Shown here: piece by piece, positions 11,960 through 22,617 of the stretch | How the letters are laid out: the number at the start of each line of letters is the position of its first letter | Position numbering within the stretch: position 1 is the first letter of the stretch | Assembly: GCA_036874045.1 (NCBI GenBank) | Contig: JAZBRI010000008.1 | Coordinates: 9,997,001-10,061,000 of the forward strand | DNA length: 64,000 bases | Origin: Cymodocea nodosa | Lineage: Eukaryota; Streptophyta; Magnoliopsida; Alismatales; Cymodoceaceae | Reading direction: 5' to 3' | Made by a program: the position numbers and the translations under genes | The notes under the pieces: model-generated | The model's database searches: none | The model's input: only the letters and a program-made list of their open reading frames with translations | What the model was told of the DNA's origin: nothing

Positions 11960-14139
11960 TGTAACGCTTTTATGTGTTGTTAAATTAACGGAAAAAGCGC
12001 AAATTTTACATTTATTACCGCAAGTGCACGGTGCCCATTGTAACAAGCATGTGCAAGTACGGGTCGAATCCACGATGAGTTTGTCTTAAATAATTTTATT
12101 AAAATGATTGTTTGATAAAACATCCACTCTATTAATTCTACAATTAAAACTCTAATTACATGCAATTAAGTTACAATTTACAAAAATACAATAAAGATTT
12201 CAAAGGTAGCATAAAACTTGTTAATTCCTAGAGCTAATAGCTAGAAAACTCAAGAAAATCTTAAGTTCACGTTTCTGGAATCACATAAATTAGTCCGAAT
12301 TCTAACTCTTCTTTCTTCCAACCTGGATATTGAAAAATCCAAAGAAAATATTGGTTGGTAAGTTCATCGAGTTATCTTAAAAATGGCAGTGATTTCCAAG
12401 ACTAATTCACTCTAGATTGCTGCCAAAGTCGGATATAAAAACAGTGCGCAAAACGATTCTGAAAACTTTCCAAAAACACGTCGTTGGTGTAAAAATCATA
12501 ACTCAATCAAATCTTCATGAAACACCACGAAATAACCGCCCCTTGAAAGATAACTCATTTCTATAATCATAAAAATTTACAGGAAAACATTTCGGAATGC
12601 ACAAAAGAAAGGCAACACGAAGGCGTCGAGCACAATTTCTGTTGCTCGACCAGTAAAACAGAGCAGATGCTACCTTCGAAAGGATAATCGAAAAACTGAA
12701 GAAATGCATTCTAAAAAAATTCCAAAAACTCTACATACGTATTGTACACTTGAATTACTTACAAAAAAAGCTATAACACGACATATAACTCTGAGAAATC
12801 AAATCGTACAACATACAACAAAATGGAACATGCACTGGAATTTACAGAAAACAGGATATACACGCATTCACAAGAGGTAAGAGTTAGTTTTATGCACAAC
12901 ATTCACACATTCACATGAAGTAACCATTTTCTACGAAATATATTGTAAGACAACTAATATTCTTAAACAAAATCATCATTTAAATAACATACTACATGTG
13001 CACATAACAAATGAATTAAAAACCTAAATACTCATACACATATGATATGAAAATTTGATATTCAAGTATGAGGATCTCTCCCTTCTCTTTTACCTTTTAT
13101 TCATCCACTTCTCTTCAAGCATTTGATCCCTATTTGATGATGAACCACTTTGTCCGCTCCTCTACAAGGCTGTCACCACTTGCAAATCACGTCCAAAGGG
13201 GAACCACCTATGTTTGCTTTGGAGAAAAGGGGTTGCACGTCCTCAATCCACTTCCAAGATATACGAATTTGTTGGCTTTCCTCTCGATTTTGATGCTTCC
13301 TATTACCTGATATTGAAGATCACGTCCCAAGCTCTGCCAATGCTGCACACATGCCTCCAATACCACCGATTTCACCCGTGGATGTCCTTCCGTATGTCGG
13401 CTTGGAGTGGAGAGAAGGAGGTCTTCTAGTATGAGGGGGAAGGCGCCTAAGCTCACCAATCTTGGAGGAAAACTCTTCCAAAATCTTAGGTGGAAGAGGA
13501 TGGACGAAAATTGGAGTTGGAGTTCTTGCCCTTGCGTGGAGGAGAAAGAGGAGATGATCTTTCCTTTGGCCAACCATCCTCTTTTACTTTCCATTGTCAT
13601 CCATCTATGGAAATATTTCAAACACTTTCCAAGTTGTGGCCTCTAATTTAGGCAAGCTTTAATCATTGATTGATGGATTGATTTGGAGTTTGAATTGGAT
13701 GACCATGAGTTGTTGATTTCCCATGATTTAATCCAAGGGTCCACGTCCTCACCTATTATCAACAACTCAAAAGATAACATTAATTGCATATGCACATTAC
13801 ACATAAATTCCTACTAGATTATAAAGCAAAAATGAAATGTGCATAATATATTGCTTGCTCAATTCAGGATTGTTTGATTTCATATCTTAATGATAATTCT
13901 TTTAAGATATGCATGAAATCAATATATAAATTACTTATATTTACACATGGGCTAATTGACTAGGTGTTAATTTAATAAAGGATAAATTTGTGCATTAATG
14001 ACTATTTAACCAATAAAACATGCATAGTTCTAAAATATGATTTTCATGTAATCTTTCATAAGAACATATATAATGATGACTTCTAATCCTTAATATGCAT
14101 GAATTAACATATATAAAATGTACAAATTGATACTTTACA
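11960..14139 (-). repeat. LTR of element G, copy 4 (minus strand, outer, complete)
   Basis: This 2180-bp LTR runs from TGTAACGC (11960) to CTTTACA (14139) in plus-strand reading. The TATGG duplication follows at 14140-14144. It carries the longest version of the LTR open frame (13208-13621, minus, 137 codons), overlapped by other open frames on both strands, so coding is doubtful. Confidence 0.85.
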
Positions 14140-14144
14140 TATGG

Positions 14145-15310
14145 TCATATGAATAATATACTGAGCTGCTTTTGTTTGCTCTTCTTCAAACATATCAACA
14201 ACTAACATTTCTATATCATTATCAATAGTCAATGTAGTATGTTTTGTATCAGCAACATTTATTTCTATAAGTGATCTATTAAATAATTGTCTCTATGTAA
14301 AAGAATGTTCTATATCTGTTTGTGTAACAGAATCATTATGTAATTCTGAAATTTCTATAAATGAGACATTAGCAATGTCATATTCTATTTGTAACTGTGT
14401 ATTTTGTTGATTAATATAGTTATCAACAAATATATTGTATACTGTAACAGACATAACTAGATGTATAAAATGTAGTATAAGCAACTGTACCAAAAATTAA
14501 AAGCTTCTATTCGAGATACATAAGAGGAAAAATATCTGTATATTTCTCTTTAGATGAAATATCTTCAAAATTCATAGACTCAATATTTATGTCATCAAAA
14601 ATGTCATCATAATTGATATCATCTATATATATATCATCAAAATTTCCTACATTTTCTGTTTCCATAGGAAAAGAATGTTGGCTTGCAATATGATGTGAAA
14701 AACTATCCATTGTATTAAAAGTAACATTATGCACTAATGTGACACAATACCTTAAAGTGTATGCTTGTAATCCGATATTTGTCACATCTACTTGGATTCC
14801 TAAAACAAAATCCTCTCCAGCTTGTGCAATGGAACATAGTTTTCCATTTTTCAAAGATTCTTCTCTTTGCTGCAATATGCCTTGTACACCTATAGTTAGT
14901 CCAAAATATTCTATTGTCTTCTTCTTTTTTTGACTATATGCCTATAGTGTCTCAGATTGTTCAAGAGGTTCTAATGTTTATTTTATTTCTCCTGTTAAAG
15001 GCACTTGTTGTCTTAACGTTCCTTCACCATGATGCCTAAGTTGCAATAATGAAATATAGAGTTTTAAGCTCTCAACCTTAGCCATTTTCAGTTGGTAAAC
15101 TTTTTGTCCTTCACTTCGAAGGCCCATTTTCCAAATGGTAGTTTTTTGTTTATTAATAAACTTCTGTATTTTCTCTAAAATAGGTGAGGGAAAATAATGT
15201 TGGGAATACAAAGATTCTAATTCCTTGTTGGCATTTTCTATCATTGGTCCTCATTTCTTTCTGTAATAAGTAATAGACTATACTGATTTTTTAAGTACTT
15301 GTCTAGAACT
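14145..15310 (-). pseudogene. N-terminal half of the Athila ORF-1-like protein, decayed
   Basis: This is the continuation of 207-1097 on the other side of the G insertion. The part at 14978-15244 aligns with residues about 40-120 of the third gene of element A: both have a (K/R)L..(I/L)Y....FP.. segment followed by a conserved helix-rich stretch. An acidic region at 14507-14875 follows. Stops and frameshifts break it into at least three pieces. It reads away from the Athila-like gag that starts about 300 bases to its right. Either it is an antisense extra gene of that element, or it belongs to an unrelated minus-strand insertion. I favour the first, because no LTR separates them. Confidence 0.55.
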
Positions 15311-15602
15311 TGTAACAACCTTAGGGTTAGGTTGTAATGTTTTTTTCCATATTTGTAACGTGGAAAGTTCGATTTATTTACTTTATGAATGTGCATTATA
15401 TATATAAAATAGAATGTTATTTACAAGTTACCAACACTTTTAAAAGAAAGGAGAATGCGTTGGGGGAACTGGAAGGAGAAGCAGTTGACTCAACTTCATC
15501 TGTCAACGAATATTTACTAAATGGAAAGCTTCAGACTAGTATGTAATTAATCTTCTGTTATTTATTTATGAGCACATGGACTCGTTCTCTGAGCACTAAA
15601 TG
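15311..15602. other. Spacer between the divergent ORF-1-like gene and the Athila-like gag
   Basis: About 290 bp with no recognisable LTR end, primer site or coding segment. If the two genes belong to one element, this would be a divergent intergenic region. Confidence 0.3.
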
Positions 15603-16437
15603 ATTAGTAAGAACACCTACCCAGGAATTTTCATCGCAGAGGAGTACTGAAACATTTTCTGAACTGGACTTTAACGAAATTCTTTGGGGTGTAGCTAACC
15701 TTTCTTTAAAAGAGAACGTAGAGATAGCTGCTCCAGTAGAAAAACCATTAGGAGAAATTCTGTATCCTGAATTAGTTGATGAACCTTCATGTATTCGATT
15801 GCCAAACTTTGAGGGAGATAGGTTTGAATTGAAATCTAATTATATTAGTCAATTGCCACATTTTCATGGATTAGAAAGAGAGGATGCCTATTATTTCCTT
15901 AGAGAATTTAATGAAGTTTGTCAAATGATGAAAATGCCGAACATGAGTATAGATGCTATTAAACTTAGATATATCCATTTTTCTTTAAAAGACACAGCTA
16001 AGAGATGGTTATATACTCTGTCGCCTGATTCAATTTCTACATGGACTGAATTTTGCTCTATTTTTCTGGAAAAATATTATCCAACACATCAAACGATTAA
16101 AAAGAAAAAAGAAATATTAATGTGTAGTCAGAAATAGGGTGAATCATTCTGGAAATATTTTGAAAGATTTAAAGATTTACTGATTCAATGTTCGCATCAT
16201 GCAATGAGTAAAACATAATTAATAGGTATAATTTATGAAGGCATAGATGTTTCAACGAAATCTTTTTCAGAATCTACTTGTCAAAATGGATTTCTGAAAC
16301 TTTGTAATGAAGAAGCATGGGCATATTTAGAAAACTTTGCAAAAAGAACTGCACAGTGGGAAAACTCGACTAAATTAATTGTAGATAAAAAAATATTGAA
16401 TTCAAAAATCAAAATATGCAGAAGGAGAAACAAATGA
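15603..16437 (+). pseudogene. gag: Athila-like Ty3/gypsy gag, broken
   Basis: The reading frame shows the retrotransposon gag core: PHFHGLEREDAYYFLREF, then KDTAKRWLYTL, a TWTEFCSIFLEKYYP segment and, after the first stop, GESFWKYFERFKDLL. That order and spacing match Athila-type capsid proteins. Premature stops fall at 16135-16137 and 16216-16218. No start codon is clear; the frame is open from 15603. Downstream, protease, RT, RNase H and integrase are missing: the sequence jumps within about 130 bases to the G-rich block normally found near the 3' end. So the element is an internally deleted, non-autonomous derivative. Confidence 0.8.
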
Positions 16438-17925
16438 AACAAGGTATGTAACTGATTACTTATCTTGAATTTAGATTTAAACTCATTCGTTGAGTTAGGT
16501 GCTAAATCAACAAAACTGTATTCATGCCTACTACAATTACTGTATTTATTGTCAAATCTTTTACATTGAGGACAATGCAAAATGTAGGTATGGGGGGGAG
16601 GTAATTAAAGTAATAGCCATGTAAGTTTGTTAATTAAAGGAATTAAAATGGTACTTTAAAGTTTTGTGGAAATTGAAAATTTTTATGAATTTGCTGTAAC
16701 TATCTGATAATTGAGACTGTAAAATTTATATAAACTGTAACTACTTGAATGTTATATTTAGAAGGCTATATAAGATGCTATAAAATTTACTATTTATGCA
16801 AATCTAGATATAGTATCTTATGTTTTTTCTGAATTTCATGAGTTTAACAATTTCACGATTTTAAAATGAAATCAGAATGCTAAATGAAAAAATTATCTGA
16901 AGTCTTGAAAGAGCTGAGATGTGAATTCTAGATTAAATGAAACACATATGATTAAAGATACATTTAATTTGATTGATTAAACTTGTAGAATGATTTATGT
17001 GTAGATCTTATTAAACTACAGAAAAAGTATGAGCTTATTGTTATGGATTCATATTTATAGTAAATGATAGAAGCAGGACTATATGAGATTGGGGTTTTAT
17101 TGCATCTGTATTAATGAAATACGTACATATATAGTATGTGATTAATGTTTTGTTTTGTTTTTGTATTTTGAAAAAAAAAAAAAAGAGAAAAAAAGAAAGA
17201 AAGAAAAAAAAAAAACTTTAAGAGTTTATTGACTTGTTTGATCACGAGCCTTTTGTACTTGAGCAGATAGGTATGTAAGGATTGTTGACCTGAAAAAGGA
17301 CTCTTGAAATTTGGCAACCTAAGATCCTGATCAAATCTGGGATTGTTAACTGAAAGTTCGTTACATGGGTACATTAAAAAACTCTTGTATGATTCAAGCT
17401 TGTCAAATTAACTTTTAAAGTACAAATATATATATATATATATATATACATATACTGTTCTAAAAAGATACAAGTGTTTTGTGAAATACAGATATCTTAT
17501 GAATCGAGTATATTTTCTGTTATCTAGAATTGCTGAAATATGAATCTAGAATTGACTTTTGAAGTTGTTTAATGGAGATACAATTCTTTATTCTACTTGT
17601 CTTAATCATATTGAATTGGATTGTACTTTGATTCGTATGTTGTTGAAATTTCTTCTAAAAATCTTATTGGAAAATTCAGGATGACAGATGATGAAAAGAA
17701 GAAAACACGATAAGATAATTAATACTTATGTGATGATGATATACTTTGTATATGATTTGCATATATTCTAAGTATATTTGCAGGTTGATTACTGAAGCAT
17801 ACAGAATATCTTATGCTGAACAGAAGAAAAAAAAGGGGGAAGAATTAATTCTAGCACTTTTAGAAAGGCCCATTAATTAGATCTTAGTTTGCTAAGAGAC
17901 TAGCAAAATTTAGGTATGGGGGAAG
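16438..17925 (+). other. 3' noncoding region and polypurine tract of the Athila-like element
   Basis: It begins with a deletion junction and the block GACAATGCAAAATGTAGG plus a G-run (about 16570-16605), also present in element G. From about 16740 to 17830 it is recognisably similar to the noncoding DNA after pol in copia element A (about 28020-28960, and the second copy at 46960-47900). The shared part includes TTGTACTTGAGCAGATAGGT and TGTAAGGATTGTTG. An A-rich purine tract (17169-17215) and a TA repeat (about 17428-17450) lie within it. It ends with the polypurine tract GGTATGGGGGAAG (17913-17925). Confidence 0.65.
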
Positions 17926-19430
17926 TGTTTAGAATGAAAAAGTGCATATTATTAATGGTTAAATGATGGTTAATTGCATAATATTTAGCTTATCATATGA
18001 GAATTAAGCCATTATGTTATAATTGCACTGTTAAAAGCTTTAATTAAAGAATCTACTTAATTTGGGGGAATTAATGTTAATTTAGTACATTTCTGAACTA
18101 TCGGTAAGTTGAAGGCTGTGAAATTCTTAAGTATCCGAATTTTCTAATATTTCGGACAGTTATGTTTAACATACCAAATATATTTCGGACAGTTATGTTT
18201 AACATACCGAACATGTATCGAATAATTATGTTTAAACTGTCGAACAGTTATGTTTTGAAAGAATATTTTATTATTTCCTGAAGTACACGTGTCGAAACCA
18301 TAATGCATGACTTAAGTGAACTTTCGGTGAGTTATCTATAACTATCCGAAATTGCAGCTGGGCATAAGATAGTTATATGTGTAACTCTCCGAAATCTCCT
18401 TTTATTTATAAAATAGCTATGGACACATGTCATGTTCTGGGAAAGTGACTTAAGTGGATTTTCGGTGAGTTATCTATAACTATCTGAAATGCATCTGAGC
18501 ATCGGATAGTTAGACCTGTAACTCTCCGAAATGTTTCTTTTATTATTAAACTGCTGCTAACACATGTCGAGATCTGGTAGATTTACTTAAGTTATATATC
18601 AGTGAGTTATTTGTACAAACTATCTGAAATGTATCTAAGCATCGAATAGTTAAGTTTGTAACTATCCGAAATGCATCTAGGCATCAGATAGTTAAGTTGT
18701 AAGTATTCGAAATGCACCTGAGCATCAGATAGTTAAATTTATGCAAGTGTTTTATAGTTAAATCAACGAAGCAAGTTCATTGAGTTATCTGTAACTCCAC
18801 AGACTATTTATTTTCTAATATGCCACTGTAGCGGTTGTAGAAACAGGACAGTTGGAAGAAAAGCCACGATTGCACGTATCGTGTAGGGAGAAGAAATCAT
18901 TGTGGTTGATATGGATGAAGGAAATCCAACCGACCATTCAAGCAGAAGCAGTTACCACTGAAGAAATATAAAAGAAAAGAAGAAAAAGAAGTAAGGGTGT
19001 GTGATCGATGGGTATGGCTAGTGTGTACAGAGGAGGAGCACCAAGCTTTTTGGAGGCAACGTAGACAATTCTCTGAAGTACCATAACTCAATAAACTTTG
19101 TCCGTTGAGCTAACTATAACTCAATGGAGAGCTTATTGAATATATAAATTTGATTGTTAACAAACGAAACAATTCTCAATTCTTAAACAATTCCCTGTGG
19201 GATCTACTTGTACTTGCACACTAATACAATAGACACTGTGCACTTGCAGTTAAAATACAAATTGGAATTAATATCTAATTTGTATTAAAGGTTGTTTGTT
19301 TACTTCTAAAAAAGAATAGGCATAAAGATAAATTAACTAAGTAAAAACAGAAGTTAACAAATTCAAGTTTTTCTAGTGCGTTGCTAGAGATCCAAACTAG
19401 TTTTCTAGTGTCGTGCTGAGTAACCAAACA
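17926..19430 (+). repeat. 3' LTR of the Athila-like element (E family)
   Basis: It starts TGTTTAGAATG after the polypurine tract and ends ACCAAACA. It matches the solo LTR 59816-61717 at both ends and in the TATA-like ATATAAAAG (about 18967), but is shorter (1505 against 1902 bp). The first half is an array of TTTCGG..AGTTA / TAACTATCCGAAA units. The following bases ACATC should be the 3' copy of a target duplication. Its partner, with the 5' LTR, would lie left of the window. Confidence 0.8.
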
Positions 19431-19892
19431 ACATCTCAAACCAATTGGTTCAAGTGACTAGGGTTTAAGATCTCCCAATAGACTTAATTACTCAAGTAAT
19501 TGTAGACAAACAATAAAACAAGACAGTAAATTGAATAAGAAGCAACTACAAGACTTAATTTTTCTAACAGTATGTTGATAACTTTCCTTTAATAAACAAT
19601 ACATATTTTCTATGTATTTTCCAATTAAAATCTCTATAATGGCGTATACATAAGTAACAAAAAAATATAATTGGTACTCATATTGAATTAAATCAACTTT
19701 CCTTAAGTAACCTTTTCTAAATTTTCCTTAAATAAATTGACTTCAATAAAAATCAGAATTTCATAAATTCTTAACTACTAGTAAACAATAATTCTATAAT
19801 AGATATTTTGAGTTTTTTTTTTAAATATAAAGAAATTAAATTCTAATGCTACTTTATAACAAACTAAAATATTATGTAATGAATAGGACAAT
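19431..19892 (-). other. 3' noncoding region of copia element C-prime
   Basis: It is the reverse complement of the region after pol in element D (63280-63725), with matching AT-rich text. It ends where the E-family LTR has been inserted. No coding content seen. Confidence 0.7.
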
Positions 19893-20691
19893 TTAAACAT
19901 CAGATAACCTACAAATACCAAGTTCTAATCGTAATTTTGAAAATGTACTCATCTAAGGGTTTTGTAAATAGATCTGCTAATTGTTCTGTGGTAGGAATAA
20001 AATTTAATATTATTTTTCCTTTTATATCATTATCCCTTAGAAAATGATGTCGAATTTCTATATGTTTAGCTCGTGAATGTAAGACAGGATTTTTAGACAA
20101 ACTTATTGTAGAACTATTATCACAGAAAATCTTAGTTGATTCATAGGCTAAATTAAAATCTTTTAAAATTTGTTTGATCCATAGGATTTGAGCATAGCAA
20201 AGTGCAGTAGCTATATATTCAACTTCAGTTATAGATAATGCTACACAATTTTGCTTTTTGCTAAACAATGACACTAAAGAATTTCCTAATAATTGACAAG
20301 TGCCACTAGTGCTTTCTCTTTCAAATTTACATTCTGCGAAATCAGTATCACTATAACCTGTTAAATTTAAAGAACTATGTTTAAAGTAAAACAATCCAAA
20401 ATTGATGGTTCCTAATAGATATTTAAAAATTTGTTTAACAACAAGTAGGTGTGATTGTTTAGGATTAGATTGATATCTAGCACAAGTACATATACTAAAC
20501 ATAATATCTAGTCAGCTAGGTATTAAATAAAGTAATGAACCAATCATACTTCTATACTGTTTTATATCTACAATTTTTCTAGAGTCATCTTTATCCAACT
20601 TAGTGATAGTACTCATTGGTGTATTTTTCATTTTAGTGTCGTCTAATCCAAACCTCTTTAATAAATCTTGAGTATATTTTTCTTGTGAAAT
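19893..20691 (-). pseudogene. pol: Ty1/copia pol, RT end and RNase H (element C-prime)
   Basis: Minus-strand frames give the copia RT-RNase H C-terminus: SICTCARYQSNPK, QIFKYLLGTINFGLFYF, KKQNCVALSITEVEY, IFCDNSSTISLSKNPVLH, AKHIEIRHHFLRD and the ending LADLFTKPLDE. It is closest to element D (62694-63248). It is interrupted at the AAAAG duplication by the 34 kb composite A; the preceding RT part resumes at 55079-55862. Frame breaks occur near 20500. Confidence 0.85.
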
Positions 20692-20696
20692 AAAAG
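20692..20696. repeat. Target-site duplication AAAAG (left copy) of composite A
   Basis: AAAAG precedes the TGTTGAG terminus at 20697 and recurs at 55079-55083, directly after the third A LTR. The C-prime pol sequence reads continuously across the two copies. Confidence 0.85.
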
Positions 20697-21701
20697 TGTT
20701 GAGTATTTTGTTTTGATGATGTATGTTGAATGAAAATAATCATATTTGCTCAATTACTATTGCTTGTGAAAGGAAATTAATCAATTAATATAGAAAAAGC
20801 TTACTAATATAAATACTTGTCTGTATTGGATCTGAAATTATACTAAGTTAATAACTAGTCGTTTCATTGCATTAATTTCTCATTTAACTAAACGTTAAGT
20901 TAACATGTGTTTTTATTGAAAAGCATGATATGTTTTAAAGTTATATTTTCTATATTATGAAGAATGCACGTTTAGACAATTCGTTAAGTTAGAGTTTTGT
21001 TCGTATAGAGATTACATGATAACTCGTTAAGTTAGAGGCTTAAAGGTTAAAATAGGTCACGTGAGAACTCGTTAAGTTAGTGAATAAAAGAAGAGACGAA
21101 CTTGTTAAGTTAGTATTGTACACGTGGTGAAATTATAAGTTACGAATGCTATATTGTATCATGTGAGGTGCACATGTTTAACTCGTTAAGTTAACATTAC
21201 TAAACACGTTGAGTTGCTATATTGAACACTAAGGCAATGCATTAGGTTTGCATTAGAAAACTTAAGTTGTTATTTTTGCACGTGGTAAAATTCTTATTAT
21301 AAAAACATTTATTTATTACTGGTTCGTTGAGTTAGCATAACACAACGGAGATGGTTCGTTGAGTTATCGTAACACCACAGAGATAGTTCGTTGAGTTAGC
21401 TACAATACTTGTCACATGAGTTGGCACATGAGGAACTCGTTAAGTTATATATATACTTGTGTTACTCGTTTAGTTAACATTAAAGTAATGACTTCTTATT
21501 ATACTTGATGAAAAATTTTGGAAGAGAAAGTTTATTTTGCAGGAAATTTTTCATAGATCCAGGATTGATAATTAAAGAAAATTTGAAATGTAAACGTAGG
21601 TCAGAACGTGTGTATTTCGATGAAGGAAAAAGAAAAGACGTGAAGAAGTGGAAGACTGATAGTAATTAAACGTGGAGGATATGCATAAAATGAAGATACA
21701 G

Positions 21702-21710
21702 TATAAAAGG
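21702..21710 (+). promoter_or_regulatory. LTR promoter TATA box (element A)
   Basis: TATAAAAGG is the only consensus-quality TATA box in the LTR. It is also intact in LTR A-3 (54364-54372) but decayed in LTR A-2 (TATAAAAAA, about 33290). It lies downstream of the repeated GTTAAGTTA motif array. Confidence 0.6.
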
Positions 21711-21800
21711 CATAGAATTCTCGTTGATCAGTTATCCCTGCACACCAAAAGAAAAATCTTTTCAGGGATCAAAAACACCTCTTTGGGGAAAAGCTCTCAG

Positions 21801-22115
21801 GTGGAAGAAAATTCAATGAAGCAGAAAAAGGTAAGATATATGTCACTGAAGATTTGAAGTCTTAGGAGGAAGAAAATTCAATGAAGTAGAAAAAGGTAAG
21901 ATATATGTCACTGAAGATTTGAAGTCTCAAGTGAAAGAAAATTCAGTGAAGCATAAAAAGGTAATATATTCGTCACTAAAGATTTGAAGTATTAGATGGA
22001 AGAAAATTCAATGATGTAGAAAAAGGTAAGATATATGTCAATGAAGATTTAAAGTATTAGAAAAAAGTAAATTCGGTGAAGCAGAGAAAGATAAAATATT
22101 CGTCATTGAAGAATT
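21801..22115 (+). repeat. Tandem ~65-bp repeats in LTR A-1, with splice-donor-like sites
   Basis: About five units of the form GAAGAAAATTCAATGAAGCA followed by AAAAGGTAAGATATATGTCA. LTR A-3 has about five units (54465-54780) and LTR A-2 only two (33388-33510). Most units contain AAAAAGGTAAG, a strong match to a plant splice donor. Confidence 0.8.
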
Positions 22116-22420
22116 ACTGAAGAAAAAAGAGAAGAAAAAGAAGAAAGATCTCAAATAGGGAGAAATGTTTTAAATTCCGCAAATTAGTTTTCTCTATTTG
22201 TAGTTATGAAATTGTATAGATGAAACATGGTATCGATATATAACTGCATCTACAATTTCTGAGGAGAATTGAATTATATATTGTAGTTGAAACCTTGAAT
22301 AAAAATGATTTTATGAAAACAGTGTCTCGACTTGTTTTTGAGTTTTAAAGTTTCAATTATATTAAAAAATGTTGAAAAACACAATTCACCCCCTCTTGTG
22401 TAGCCATACGATCCTACAAG

Positions 22421-22431
22421 TGGTATCAGAG
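22421..22431 (+). other. Primer binding site of element A (initiator tRNA-Met)
   Basis: TGGTATCAGAG lies two bases after the LTR. It is the conserved Ty1/copia primer site complementary to the 3' end of initiator tRNA-Met. The last base of the usual TGGTATCAGAGC is changed. Confidence 0.85.
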
Positions 22432-22617
22432 ATTTGTTAATAATCTTTGATATAAAATCAATACCAACTTATTTAATATCATTGCTTATTTTGACTTCCT
22501 TGTTTTTAAACAAAAATTAATATCTGAGCATACGTTTAACTTTTTTGATATAAGTCTCAAATTATTTTATCATTTTAGACTGTTTAAAATCAAATAGGTT
22601 GAAAAATCTAAGGTAAG

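Larger units (their letters stand above)
1098..14139. mobile_element. Inverted-dimer insertion of non-autonomous LTR element G
   Basis: Order: a full plus LTR (1098-3280), a plus internal region (3281-6330), the first ~450 bp of a second plus LTR (6331-6782), then a minus LTR (6787-8903), a minus internal region (8904-11959) and a full minus LTR (11960-14139). The two halves are near-identical inverted copies. Both outer ends are 5'-LTR termini (TGTAAAG outward), flanked by one TATGG duplication. A single element or a simple nested insertion would not have this arrangement. The internal region has no gag or pol, so movement must have depended on proteins supplied by another element. The primer site and the polypurine context tie it to the Athila group. 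The insertion disrupts the ORF-1-like gene. Confidence 0.85.
20697..22418 (+). repeat. LTR A-1 (5' LTR of unit 1)
   Basis: This 1722-bp LTR starts TGTTGAG and ends CCTACA. It holds roughly ten copies of a CTCGTTAAGTTA / TTCGTTGAGTTA motif (20975-21480), CACGTG-type G-boxes, a TATA box at 21702-21710, and tandem ~65-bp repeats downstream of it (21801-22115). Confidence 0.9.

Noticed and set aside
207-15310. A separate minus-strand A-family copia element
   Set aside because: The similarity to the third gene of A is low, no copia pol or LTR adjoins it, and an Athila-type gag lies next to it. Not fully excluded.
17428-17450. A TATA promoter
   Set aside because: It is a simple TA repeat in the noncoding 3' region, not placed near an LTR start.
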